Below, one piece after another: positions 8,402 to 16,186 of a DNA stretch of 64,000 nt (the stretch's first letter is position 1; the number at the start of each line of letters is the position of its first letter). The DNA lies in contig JAZQUY010000007.1 in assembly GCA_045631525.1 (NCBI GenBank), positions 38,981-102,980 of the forward strand, in the 5' to 3' direction. The position numbers and the translations under genes were made by a program. This DNA is from SIG440 sp045631525. Lineage in GTDB: Bacteria > Bacillota > Clostridia > Monoglobales > Monoglobaceae. The notes below the pieces were generated by a model, which searched no databases, was not told where the DNA came from, and worked only from the letters and a program-made list of their open reading frames with translations.

Positions 8402-8846
8402 CACCAGATGCCTCCTCCAAGAGATAATCCATTGCAAGAAGATAGCCACGGAAACCAAGACCTGCTATCTGACCTGTGCAGGCAGGGGCGGTAACTGACT
8501 TGTGCCGGAACTCCTCACGCTTATATACATTGCTTATGTGAACTTCTACGGCAGGGAGATTTACTGACGCAAGTGCATCACGGATTGCATAGCTGTAATG
8601 GGTATATGCACCGGGGTTTATGATGATGGCATCATAATTTCCAAGAGAGTGGAGGATGAAATCAATAAGTTCACCCTCGCTGTTGCTTTGGAGGACCGTC
8701 GCTTCAACACCTTTTTCATTTGCATAGTTTTCAATGAGTGCTTCAAGGTCAGCATAGCTTTCGCTTCCATAAATTCCTACTTCGCGGGCACCAAGCATAT
8801 TGAGATTTGGACCATTTAGCACCATAATTTTCATTTTTTCAGCCAT
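8388..8846 (-). CDS. aroQ: 3-Dehydroquinate dehydratase, type II
   Basis: Dehydrates 3-dehydroquinate to 3-dehydroshikimate (step three). The 152-residue length and motifs are those of the type II, dodecameric enzyme: NGPNLNMLG at the N-terminus, the loop around GAREVGIYG with the catalytic Tyr, QSNSEGELID, NPGAYTHYSYAIRDAL and VEVHISN. The type I (AroD) enzyme is unrelated. ATG 8846 follows GAGGTG by ten bases and overlaps aroK by 8 bp. Confidence 0.95.
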   Translation of the reverse strand: MAEKMKIMVLNGPNLNMLGAREVGIYGSESYADLEALIENYANEKGVEATVLQSNSEGELIDFILHSLGNYDAIIINPGAYTHYSYAIRDALASVNLPAVEVHISNVYKREEFRHKSVTAPACTGQIAGLGFRGYLLAMDYLLEEASGDAKN

Positions 8847-9342
8847 TTTGAATTTTCACCTCGTTTATTATTTTTTCGACTGCTGAGTTTAAATCGGCAG
8901 TGTTTTGAATTTCAATATCACAAAAATCTTTATACTTTTCGATGCGTCTTTCGTAAAGTTCAAAAAGCCGTTCTTTTCCGCTTTTGAGTAGTGGACGATT
9001 TGATGAATCAATGTCGCTTGCAATAAGCTCTACCGGGCGGTTTATGAAAATCACAATGCCGCCTTGTTTCAGGATATCTTTATTCTCATTTCGTTCCACA
9101 ATGCCGCCGCCGGTGGAAATGATAGCATCATTTTTCTCACAAAGCCTGGCTACTATTTTCGTTTCTTCATCTCTGAATGTGCTTTCGCCGTAGGATGCGA
9201 AAAAGTCTGTGATTTTTATATTTTTTGATTCTTCGAAAACTGCATCAGAGTCAAAAAATTCTTTCCCTAAAGCCATGGCGAGCTTTTTGCCTATGGAAGT
9301 TTTTCCACAACCGGGCATACCTATGAGAATGATATTTTTCAT
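8839..9342 (-). CDS. aroK: Shikimate kinase
   Basis: Phosphorylates shikimate at O3 with ATP (step five). It has 167 residues, a P-loop GMPGCGKTS near the N-terminus, the shikimate-binding SDAVFEE and FRDEETK segments, GGGIVER, and the lid Arg in SSNRPLLK. ATG 9342 is preferred: AAAGG lies 11 bases upstream, while an in-frame GTG at 9351 is only two bases from it and overlaps the pheA stop. The gene sits between pheA and aroQ with almost no gap. Confidence 0.93.
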   Translation of the reverse strand: MKNIILIGMPGCGKTSIGKKLAMALGKEFFDSDAVFEESKNIKITDFFASYGESTFRDEETKIVARLCEKNDAIISTGGGIVERNENKDILKQGGIVIFINRPVELIASDIDSSNRPLLKSGKERLFELYERRIEKYKDFCDIEIQNTADLNSAVEKIINEVKIQNG

Positions 9343-9347
9343 AAAAA

Positions 9348-10505
9348 TCACAGCCTTTCTGATGGAGAGCCCGCGGCGTGATAGTTGCCTAAAATTTTCA
9401 ATTGGGTTGTATTCTCCTGTATGGCGGATATGACGTTTTGGACATCACTATCAAGCAGATTGCCCTCGAAATCTATGAAAAACATATATTCAAAATTCTT
9501 GTCGCATCGGGGTCGGGATTCTATTTTTACAAGATTTAGCCCGCTGTTTTTAAATTCTGAAAGGATTTGACAAAGCGCGCCGCTTTCGTTAGGCAGTGTC
9601 AAAAGAACACTGATTTTATTGCAGCTTTCATTCAAAATTCCGCGTTTTGCAATGGCCACAAAGCGTGTAACGTTGTTTTGATTTGTGCTGATGTTTTCAG
9701 CCAAAACGCTGAGCCCGTAAATTTCGGCTGTACGCTTGTCTGCGATTGCTGCAACAGAGGTATCGCTAAGACCTGCTACATACTTTGCGGCAAGTGCGGT
9801 GTTGTGGTATGCAGAAAATTTCATCTTTGGGTAGTTCTTGAAAAATTCTTTGCATTGAAGATAACCTTGCTCGTGTGAATAAACCTGACGAATGGAGTCA
9901 AGGGTTGCACCTTTTGGTGCAACAAGACAGTGGGTTATTGAAACATCCACCTCGCTTACAATATAAAGCTCACGATTTTCCAAAAGGTCAAAGACCCCTG
10001 AAATCGAGCCAGTTGACGAATTTTCAAAGGGCAGAACTGCATAATCTGCCTGTCCCTCCTGAAGTGCGTCGAGAGTTTCGGCAAAGGTCATAACATTTAT
10101 ACGTTTTGTATCATCACCAAAAATCTTCATAAGAGCCGTTTCGCTGTTGGCACCAGCCACTCCCTGAAAAACCACGGTGGGGTTTGTTTTGAGACCGCAT
10201 TGGTCAAAGCCCTCAAAAAGAGAATTTTCCAAATTGCCATCTGACAAAAGCTGTCTTTGAGATTTTCGGCTGATTGCCATTATCGAAGAGAAAAAGTCAC
10301 GGACAAACGCTGCCTTGTCAGATGAAACAGAGGAAGCCTTTTTGTCAAGAATTTCACTTTCCCGTGCCTTGTCCAACACCGGAAGAGCGTTTTTCTTTTT
10401 GTAATCAGCCACTTTTTTTGAACATTCCATTCTTTTCAGGAAAAGAGGGAGAATCTCGCTGTCAATTTCGTCTATTTCGCATCTTAGAGTTTCAAGTTCG
10501 TTCAT
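9348..10505 (-). CDS. pheA: Bifunctional chorismate mutase / prephenate dehydratase (P-protein)
   Basis: Converts chorismate to prephenate and then to phenylpyruvate, committing carbon to Phe. The 385 residues hold three domains: an AroQ-type chorismate mutase (about 1-85, with MNELETLRCEIDEID and the RxxxSxKVADYKK helix), prephenate dehydratase (about 108-285, with NSSTGSISGVFDLL and the catalytic Thr-Arg-Phe in NNVTRF), and a C-terminal ACT domain (about 298-375, with ESRPRCDKNFEYMFF) that normally gives Phe feedback inhibition. Fusion of mutase and dehydratase is common in Gram-negatives and also seen in clostridia. It follows aroC by 21 bp. Confidence 0.93.
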   Translation of the reverse strand: MNELETLRCEIDEIDSEILPLFLKRMECSKKVADYKKKNALPVLDKARESEILDKKASSVSSDKAAFVRDFFSSIMAISRKSQRQLLSDGNLENSLFEGFDQCGLKTNPTVVFQGVAGANSETALMKIFGDDTKRINVMTFAETLDALQEGQADYAVLPFENSSTGSISGVFDLLENRELYIVSEVDVSITHCLVAPKGATLDSIRQVYSHEQGYLQCKEFFKNYPKMKFSAYHNTALAAKYVAGLSDTSVAAIADKRTAEIYGLSVLAENISTNQNNVTRFVAIAKRGILNESCNKISVLLTLPNESGALCQILSEFKNSGLNLVKIESRPRCDKNFEYMFFIDFEGNLLDSDVQNVISAIQENTTQLKILGNYHAAGSPSERL

Positions 10506-10526
10506 TTTGGGTTCTCACTTTCAAAT

Positions 10527-11591
10527 TCAAAGTATGCTGTCAAGAACAGCAAGTGCCGCGCCGCATTCCACTACTACCGCTGCGCGCTGAACAATGCAGG
10601 GATCGTGACGACCTTTTATTTCTATGGTTGCATTTTCCATTTTTTCTGTGTCAACAGTGTTTTGCGTTTGCGCGATTGATGGGGTTGGCTTTATTGCCAC
10701 CGAAAAGAGAATGGGCATCCCGTTTGATATTCCGCCGTTTATTCCGCCGTTGTTGTTTGTAGTGGTAAAAATCTTTTCGCCATCAGTCTGGAAAGGGTCG
10801 TTGGCAACACTGCCCTTGAGGTTTGCAAAGTCAAAGCCTTTTCCAAATTCAATCCCTTTGACTGCGGGGATTGAAAACATCATTGACGAAATAGTGCTTT
10901 CAAGTGATGCAAAAAACGGTGAGCCACATCCTGCAGCAAGACCAAGGACAGCACATTCGATTATTCCGCCAACGGAATCTTTTTCGCTTGCAGCACTCAG
11001 GATTGCCTGTTTCATTTTTTCACCTGTCTCGTCCGAGATAACGGGGAAATCTTTCAAAGAAAGTTCATTCAGCAACTCTTTTGAAAGAGGAGAGTCCATA
11101 AAAGATGTTTCTTTTATGTCATAGATTTGTTTTATGTGAGAGCCAATGGAAATGCCTTTTTGCGACAAAAGCTGTTTGGCAATAGCTCCTGCAAAAACCA
11201 ATGGCGCGGTAATTCTTCCCGAAAAGTGTCCGCCACCACGAAAATCGTGAGAGTTACCGTATTTCTGAAAACCGGTGAAGTCAGCGTGACCTGGGCGGAG
11301 AAGATTTTTGTTATAGTCCTTTGATTTTGTATTGGTATTTTTTATGATTCCGCAGATTGGTGTTCCTGTGGTGACAGAGTTCATAACACCAGAGAGGATT
11401 TCAACCTCATCAGCTTCTTTTCTTGGAGTTGAAAGGGCGTTTTGACCGGGAGCTCTTCGGAGCATTTCATGGCGAATAAAATCCATATCAAGAGAAAGTC
11501 CTGATGGAATTCCGTCAAGCACAACGCCAATAGCAGCCCCATGGGATTCACCGAATATACTAATCTTTATTTTGTTGCCCCATGTATTCAT
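10527..11591 (-). CDS. aroC: Chorismate synthase
   Basis: Makes chorismate from EPSP by a trans-elimination that needs reduced FMN (last shared step). The 354 residues show the family signatures: GESHGAAIGVVLDGIPSG at the N-terminus, the RAPGQ region, HADFTGFQKYG, the central RGGGHFSGR and the C-terminal GRHDPCIVQRA. No flavin reductase domain is attached, so it needs an outside source of FMNH2. It overlaps aroA by 4 bp. Confidence 0.95.
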   Translation of the reverse strand: MNTWGNKIKISIFGESHGAAIGVVLDGIPSGLSLDMDFIRHEMLRRAPGQNALSTPRKEADEVEILSGVMNSVTTGTPICGIIKNTNTKSKDYNKNLLRPGHADFTGFQKYGNSHDFRGGGHFSGRITAPLVFAGAIAKQLLSQKGISIGSHIKQIYDIKETSFMDSPLSKELLNELSLKDFPVISDETGEKMKQAILSAASEKDSVGGIIECAVLGLAAGCGSPFFASLESTISSMMFSIPAVKGIEFGKGFDFANLKGSVANDPFQTDGEKIFTTTNNNGGINGGISNGMPILFSVAIKPTPSIAQTQNTVDTEKMENATIEIKGRHDPCIVQRAAVVVECGAALAVLDSIL

Positions 11592-12862
11592 TTTATATTA
11601 CCTCCAAGTCTTGCATAATCATCAAAAAATGCGGGATATGATTTTGTTATTGCTTTTTTTGCACCTTTTATGAAAATGTCGCCTTCACTGCGGCAGGCGG
11701 CGATGGAAAGTGCCATTGCAATGCGGTGGTCGTTCCATGAAGCAAGGTCACATCCCCGAAGAGTTTGTTTTCCTGATATTTCCAGAAAGTCATCACCCTC
11801 TGTTATATCAGCGTCCATTTTTGAAAGCTCTGATGCCATTGCAGCAAGACGGTCGCTTTCCTTGAGCCTGAGCCTTGCGGCATTTTCAATGCGGCTTTTT
11901 CCTTTGCAGAAAGAAAGCAGAACTGAAATGATTGGAACAAGGTCAGGAATTTCGTCTGCATCAACCGTGATGCCGTGCATAAGTGCAGATGAACTTGCTT
12001 TCAAAGTGTCATTATCAATCCAAGTGACTTTTGCACCTGTTTTTTCAAGAATTTCAGTTATTTTTTTGTCGCCCTGAAGACTATCTTTTTTTAGACCCTT
12101 ACACGAAATATTACAGCCAAGAGCGCCGGCAACAAGGAAAAATGCCGCCTGTGAGAAATCGCCCTCCACAGTATAATTTGTGGCAATATATTTCTGGTTT
12201 CCCTTGATTGTAAAGGTTTTATAGTCAAAGTTTTCAATTTCAATACCGAAAGATTTTAAAACGTCAAGTGTGATATCTATATAACCTTTTGAGGAGAGGT
12301 TTCCCTCTATTTTGATTACGCTGTCGCCGTCAAGAATGGGAAGAGCAAACAAAAGTCCGGTCAAAAATTGTGAACTGACACTGCCGTCCAAAGAGAACTC
12401 GCCGGAGGTGAGTTTTCCTGAAAGGGTCAGGACATTTTTAGTTTTATGATATTTGATGCCTTTTTTCTGAAAAATTTCAAAGTACGGTTCAAGAGGCCTT
12501 TCCATAAGCTTTCCATGACCTTTAAAACTTGCACTGTTTCCAAGAGCCAAAGCTATGGGAATAAAAAACCGCAAGGTAGAGCCGCTTTCTCCACAGTCAA
12601 GCACGGGAGGTTCAGCAGAATGTGTATTATTTGTTCTTTTGAAGAAAACGGCTTGCTTTTTTTTGTCGTATTTTGCATTTCCACCCAAAGCTTTCACACA
12701 GGAAAGTGTGGCTTCGATGTCTTTCGAAAACGCTATGTTTGACACAGTGCAAGGTGAATTTGACAAAAAAGCCGAGATGATTGCTCTGTGAGCAAAGCTT
12801 TTCGAGGGTGGGATTTTCACAGTGCCCAAGAGGGGCGAAGGGGTGATTGTTACCATATCCAT
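11588..12862 (-). CDS. aroA: EPSP synthase (3-phosphoshikimate 1-carboxyvinyltransferase)
   Basis: Joins PEP to shikimate-3-phosphate to give EPSP (step six). The 424 residues contain the N-terminal PPSKSFAHRAII, the LDCGESGSTLRFFIP motif, SSQFLTGLL, DxxDEIPDLVP and RLRLKESDRLAAMA, and end with the NDHRIAMAL segment. The LDCGESGSTLRF motif keeps G in place of the GNAGTAMRP of class I enzymes, so this resembles the more divergent class II form; drug tolerance cannot be judged by eye. ATG 12862 overlaps the aroB end by 13 bp. Confidence 0.95.
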   Translation of the reverse strand: MDMVTITPSPLLGTVKIPPSKSFAHRAIISAFLSNSPCTVSNIAFSKDIEATLSCVKALGGNAKYDKKKQAVFFKRTNNTHSAEPPVLDCGESGSTLRFFIPIALALGNSASFKGHGKLMERPLEPYFEIFQKKGIKYHKTKNVLTLSGKLTSGEFSLDGSVSSQFLTGLLFALPILDGDSVIKIEGNLSSKGYIDITLDVLKSFGIEIENFDYKTFTIKGNQKYIATNYTVEGDFSQAAFFLVAGALGCNISCKGLKKDSLQGDKKITEILEKTGAKVTWIDNDTLKASSSALMHGITVDADEIPDLVPIISVLLSFCKGKSRIENAARLRLKESDRLAAMASELSKMDADITEGDDFLEISGKQTLRGCDLASWNDHRIAMALSIAACRSEGDIFIKGAKKAITKSYPAFFDDYARLGGNIK

Positions 12863-13905
12863 ACCTTGCCTTTCTCGGTGGGCACCAAAGATACCTTGCC
12901 TATTTTTTCAGGGAGTATGAGGGATACAAGATTACCCTCACCTTTTTTATCTACTTTTATTGCATCAAGAAGTGATTTTTCGTCTATATCAATTTTGGTG
13001 GGAAGCCCAAAGGCTTCAATCAATTTTTCTATACGCTCTGATGTCCCCAAGGGGGTAATTCCCGTCTTTTCGCCGTACTCTGCTGCCATGACCATGCCAC
13101 ACGCCACAGCTTGTCCGTGGGAATAATCCTTAAAATTATATTTTTTTTCGATAGCATGACCAAAGGTGTGTCCAAAATTTAAAATCATACGCTTTCCTGT
13201 ATCGAGTTCGTCTTCTTCAACAACCATTTTTTTAAGCTCACAGCAACGGGAAATCACATCTTCTATGATTTCTCCTATTTTGATACGGGATGGAGCTGTT
13301 TCAAATTTTTCAAAAAGCTGCTCATCAAGAATAACCCCATATTTTATTGCCTCAGCCATACCGTCTGAGAAGATTTCGTCAGACAGCGTATCAAGACAGA
13401 GGGGGTCAATAATAACGAGCTTTGGCTGATAAAAAGCGCCAACTAAATTTTTGCCTTGAGGGAGGTTTATTGCAACCTTTCCACCAACGCTGCTGTCAAT
13501 TTGTGCAAGAAGAGTTGTGGGTATCTGAACAAAAGGAATTCCGCGAAGCAGTGTTGAGGCGCAAAAACCTGCAAGGTCACCCACGATTCCGCCGCCCAGG
13601 GCTATTATTAAATCGCGTCTTGTGATTCCAAACTCAAGCATTTTGTCATAAAGAACAGAAAGGGTTTCGGGGGATTTTGAGCCTTCGCCCGGGGCAACAG
13701 TAATAAGAGTAGTTGAAAAGCCGTTTTCTCTAAGCGAAGATATAAGGGTTTCGCTGTAAAGAGGAGCAACATTGCTGTCGGTGACTATTGCCGCTTTGCA
13801 GGGATTAATCAGTTCTTTGATGAGCTTTCCGCTGTTTTTAAGTAGTCCTTTTTCAATTTTTATTTCATATTCCCGACCGGGAAGGTCTATACAAAGATTT
13901 TGCAT
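12850..13905 (-). CDS. aroB: 3-Dehydroquinate synthase
   Basis: Cyclises DAHP to 3-dehydroquinate (step two); uses NAD+ and a divalent metal. Visible are the NAD-binding GGGIVGDLAGF, the FVQIPTTLLAQIDSSVGGK stretch, the GMAEAIKYG motif and the metal ligands in NFGHTFGHAIE. Length from ATG 13905 is 351 residues. That start follows AGGAGG by ten bases; an upstream in-frame start at 13938 would read through the ribosome site. The gene is 61 bp downstream of tyrA. Confidence 0.95.
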   Translation of the reverse strand: MQNLCIDLPGREYEIKIEKGLLKNSGKLIKELINPCKAAIVTDSNVAPLYSETLISSLRENGFSTTLITVAPGEGSKSPETLSVLYDKMLEFGITRRDLIIALGGGIVGDLAGFCASTLLRGIPFVQIPTTLLAQIDSSVGGKVAINLPQGKNLVGAFYQPKLVIIDPLCLDTLSDEIFSDGMAEAIKYGVILDEQLFEKFETAPSRIKIGEIIEDVISRCCELKKMVVEEDELDTGKRMILNFGHTFGHAIEKKYNFKDYSHGQAVACGMVMAAEYGEKTGITPLGTSERIEKLIEAFGLPTKIDIDEKSLLDAIKVDKKGEGNLVSLILPEKIGKVSLVPTEKGKVWIW

Positions 13906-13966
13906 ATTTGTGAAAATCCTCCTGAATATACAATACATTTCATTTTAACACAACATTAAAAAAATT

Positions 13967-14836
13967 TCAATAATTTTCGGGCTCTTTGTTTTGCATTGTG
14001 AGTTTATTGTCTCTCACCGAAGAAAGAAGCTTGATAAGTTCTTCCTTGTCGTTATTTTCTATTGCAGCTTTGAATTTTTGCAGAGAACTCAAAAAGATAG
14101 AAAGTTCATCAAGCAAAAAGTCTTTGTTTTCAAGGAATAGCTGACTCCAGAGCATTGGGTTTATGTTGGCGATTCGGGTACAGTCACGAAAGGCTCCGGC
14201 TGTATACGCACGGTTCATTTTGGTGTTATAATCAAGACAAAGGGCGGAGGCGGATACGTGCATCAAATCGCTTGTATATGCGATTACACTGTCGTGTTCT
14301 TCGGGAGTGCTTTCGGTAATCCTTGTTGCACCGATGTATTTTGCCATTTCCTTCACCAATTCTATTGAATGAATCGAGGATGAGGGGATGGGGGTCACAA
14401 TAAATCCGCACATACCAAAAAGCTCAGGTGCGGCACTGTCAAAGCCGTCAGTTTCTTTTCCTGCCATAGGATGCCCACCTACATAATCACAGCCGTCGGG
14501 CAGGATTTTTGCGATTTCTTCGGCGAGCTTTGTTTTAACGCCGCAGACGTCGGTTATAACAGCACCTTTTTTAAAATGGACACGATTTTCTGCAATAATC
14601 TTTGTTATAAGCTCAGGATACACACAAAGAATAACCAGGTCAGCATTTTCTATTGCAGGCGCAGGGGTTTCCCATACCTCGTCCACAGCATTTTTTGAAA
14701 GTGCTTTTCTTCGGGTTTCGGGATTTATGTCACATCCTGAAATTTTTGCACTTTTGAATCCGTGCAGGGCATAAGCCATAGAGCCGCCGATAATACCAAG
14801 CCCGATTATTGCGATTTTAAAGTGGTTTTCCTCCAT
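13967..14836 (-). CDS. tyrA: Prephenate dehydrogenase
   Basis: Oxidatively decarboxylates prephenate to 4-hydroxyphenylpyruvate, the Tyr branch. The 289 residues begin with an NAD fold (IAIIGLGIIGGSMAYAL) and hold the catalytic-type GGHPMAGKETDGFDSA, the substrate Arg region FRDCTRIANINPMLW and no chorismate mutase fusion. There is no obvious C-terminal ACT domain, which some Firmicute TyrA proteins carry. The gene lies between aroF and aroB in the operon. Confidence 0.92.
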   Translation of the reverse strand: MEENHFKIAIIGLGIIGGSMAYALHGFKSAKISGCDINPETRRKALSKNAVDEVWETPAPAIENADLVILCVYPELITKIIAENRVHFKKGAVITDVCGVKTKLAEEIAKILPDGCDYVGGHPMAGKETDGFDSAAPELFGMCGFIVTPIPSSSIHSIELVKEMAKYIGATRITESTPEEHDSVIAYTSDLMHVSASALCLDYNTKMNRAYTAGAFRDCTRIANINPMLWSQLFLENKDFLLDELSIFLSSLQKFKAAIENNDKEELIKLLSSVRDNKLTMQNKEPENY

Positions 14837-14866
14837 AACAAGATACCTTTACCTTTCAAGTATAAA

Positions 14867-15886
14867 TTATTTTATTTCCTTCCCAAAGTGAACGCTCATA
14901 GCTCTGAGTTTAGTCATAAGACTTTCGTACTGAGGAAGGTCGAGAGACTGGGCACCGTCACAAAGAGCATTTTTGGGGTCATTGTGAATCTCCACAATTA
15001 TGCCGTCAGCACCTACCGCAAGGGCAGCAAGGGAGAGGGGTTCGACCATCCAGCTTATGCCCGCAGAGTGAGAGGGGTCCACCACAACAGGCAGGTGACT
15101 CATCTTTTTCACTGCAGGGATGGCACTGAGGTCAAGGGTGTTTCTGGTATAGGTTTCGAAAGTCCTTATTCCACGCTCACAAAGAATAACGTTGTGATTT
15201 CCACCTGCCATAATGTATTCGGCTGACATCAGCCATTCTTCAATGGTTGCTGAAAGTCCGCGTTTCAAAAGGATGGGCTTTTGGATTTTGCCAAGCTCTT
15301 TGAGAAGGTCAAAGTTCTGCATATTTCTTGCCCCAACCTGAATAATGTCAACATTTTCATTGAAGGTTTCAACCAGAGAGGGACACATTATTTCAGTTAC
15401 AATAGGGAGATTTGTTTCGCGGCGTGCCTCCTTCAAAAGCTCAAGTCCCTCAAGCTCAAGGCCCTGGAAAGAATAAGGAGACGTGCGGGGTTTGTAGGCG
15501 CCACCGCGGAGAAAGGATGCCCCGCTTTCCTTTACGCCTTTTGCAACTGTGAGAATTTGTTCTTTTGATTCAACACTGCAGGGGCCTGCCATAACAACAA
15601 AGCTTTTGCCGTCACCGATTTTTGCATTGCCAACTTCTATTACTGTATTGTTGGGGTGAAATTTTCGGTTTGCTTTTTTGAATGGCTCCTGGACACGCAT
15701 AATGCGTTCCACATCAGGGTCAAGAAGAAGACGGTCGGCATCCAGGGCGTGAGTGTCGCCCACAAGACCCATAACGATGCTGTCTTTTCCTCGGATAAGG
15801 TCGATGTCAAGACCTTTTGCCTTGAAATCCGCCATCATCATATTTAACTTTTCTTCTGCTATTGTTGTTTTTGTTACGATTACCAT
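14867..15886 (-). CDS. aroF: DAHP synthase, class I-beta (AroF/KDO8P-synthase-like)
   Basis: Condenses PEP and erythrose-4-phosphate to DAHP, the entry step. The 339 residues have an N-terminal ferredoxin-like regulatory domain (about 1-70, MVIVTKTTIAEEKLN...), then a TIM barrel with VMAGPCSVES, GGAYKPRTSPYSFQG, QVGARNMQNFDLL, LLKRGLSATIEEW and VVDPSHSAG, all characteristic of the I-beta subfamily. The start ATG 15886 is ten bases after AAAGG. First structural gene of the operon, 82 bp after the leader-peptide stop and just past the attenuator. A second, I-alpha synthase is at 42092. Confidence 0.95.
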   Translation of the reverse strand: MVIVTKTTIAEEKLNMMMADFKAKGLDIDLIRGKDSIVMGLVGDTHALDADRLLLDPDVERIMRVQEPFKKANRKFHPNNTVIEVGNAKIGDGKSFVVMAGPCSVESKEQILTVAKGVKESGASFLRGGAYKPRTSPYSFQGLELEGLELLKEARRETNLPIVTEIMCPSLVETFNENVDIIQVGARNMQNFDLLKELGKIQKPILLKRGLSATIEEWLMSAEYIMAGGNHNVILCERGIRTFETYTRNTLDLSAIPAVKKMSHLPVVVDPSHSAGISWMVEPLSLAALAVGADGIIVEIHNDPKNALCDGAQSLDLPQYESLMTKLRAMSVHFGKEIK

Positions 15887-15911
15887 AATTATCAAGACCT
15901 TTCTTAATGAT

Positions 15912-15948
15912 AAATAAAAAAGAGAGCCCGCTGTATAACGAGCTCTCT
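15912..15948 (-). terminator. Attenuator terminator of the aro operon
   Basis: On the minus strand AGAGAGCTCG, an 8-base loop, CGGGCTCTCT (10 bp with one G-T pair), then TTTTTTATTT. It lies between the leader peptide and aroF. Its left arm and loop also hold AGCTCGTTATAC, which can pair with an upstream segment, so terminator and antiterminator exclude each other. Confidence 0.9.
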
Positions 15949-16058
15949 GATAAAGTTTAAAATTGTGCTAAATGGTGGCAGCACATATCAGCCCGTTATA
16001 CCGTAAATTTTTGGCAAAGTAAAAATAACCGTAGCTAAAATAAAAGCTAAGGCTGATA
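15933..16058 (-). promoter_or_regulatory. Three-segment attenuation switch of the aro operon
   Basis: Segment 1 is TATCAGCC (16051-16058), inside the aromatic codon run. Segment 2 (15986-16001) holds GTATAACGGGCT followed by GATA. Segment 3 (15933-15944) is AGCTCGTTATAC, the left arm and loop of the terminator. Segment 1 pairs with GGCTGATA of segment 2 (8 bp, perfect). Segment 2 pairs with segment 3 (12 bp, one G-T), which would destroy the terminator. A ribosome stalled on the Phe/Tyr codons would cover segment 1 and free segment 2 to form the antiterminator; a ribosome moving on would mask segment 2 and allow termination. Confidence 0.8.
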
Positions 16059-16108
16059 AAGTAAAAGAAATATTTAACTGCATGAAGAAGATTTTCTGCA
16101 AGTTTCAT
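15968..16108 (-). CDS. Phe/Tyr-rich leader peptide of the aro operon
   Basis: A 46-codon open frame, ATG 16108 to TAG 15968, between the operon promoter and the attenuator. Residues 13-31 contain 13 aromatic residues (runs YFFYF, FYF, YGYFYF), and Tyr37 adds a fourteenth; there is no Trp. Upstream is GAAAGGA at a slightly long spacing of about 12. The pathway it precedes makes exactly Phe and Tyr. Position, codon content and overlapping RNA pairing mark it as an attenuation leader rather than a functional protein; a small membrane peptide is the alternative because the aromatic stretch is hydrophobic. Confidence 0.85.
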   Translation of the reverse strand: MKLAENLLHAVKYFFYFISLSFYFSYGYFYFAKNLRYNGLICAATI

Positions 16109-16141
16109 ATTCTAAAAGTATCCTTTCACCATTTTCTAAAA

Positions 16142-16170
16142 ATTTTAGCACAGTAAATCGATAAAGTCAA
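16142..16170 (-). promoter_or_regulatory. Promoter of the aro operon
   Basis: On the minus strand TTGACT, 17 bp, TAAAAT, with TGTGC before the -10. Predicted transcription starts near 16135, about 27 bases before the leader-peptide ATG. Confidence 0.8.
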
Positions 16171-16186
16171 GACTTTTTTGAAATTT

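Noticed and set aside
15960..16000. TGGTGGCAGCAC resembling the T-box conserved element
   Set aside because: It lies on the plus strand, while the operon runs on the minus strand, and the neighbouring stem-loop logic is explained by the leader peptide.
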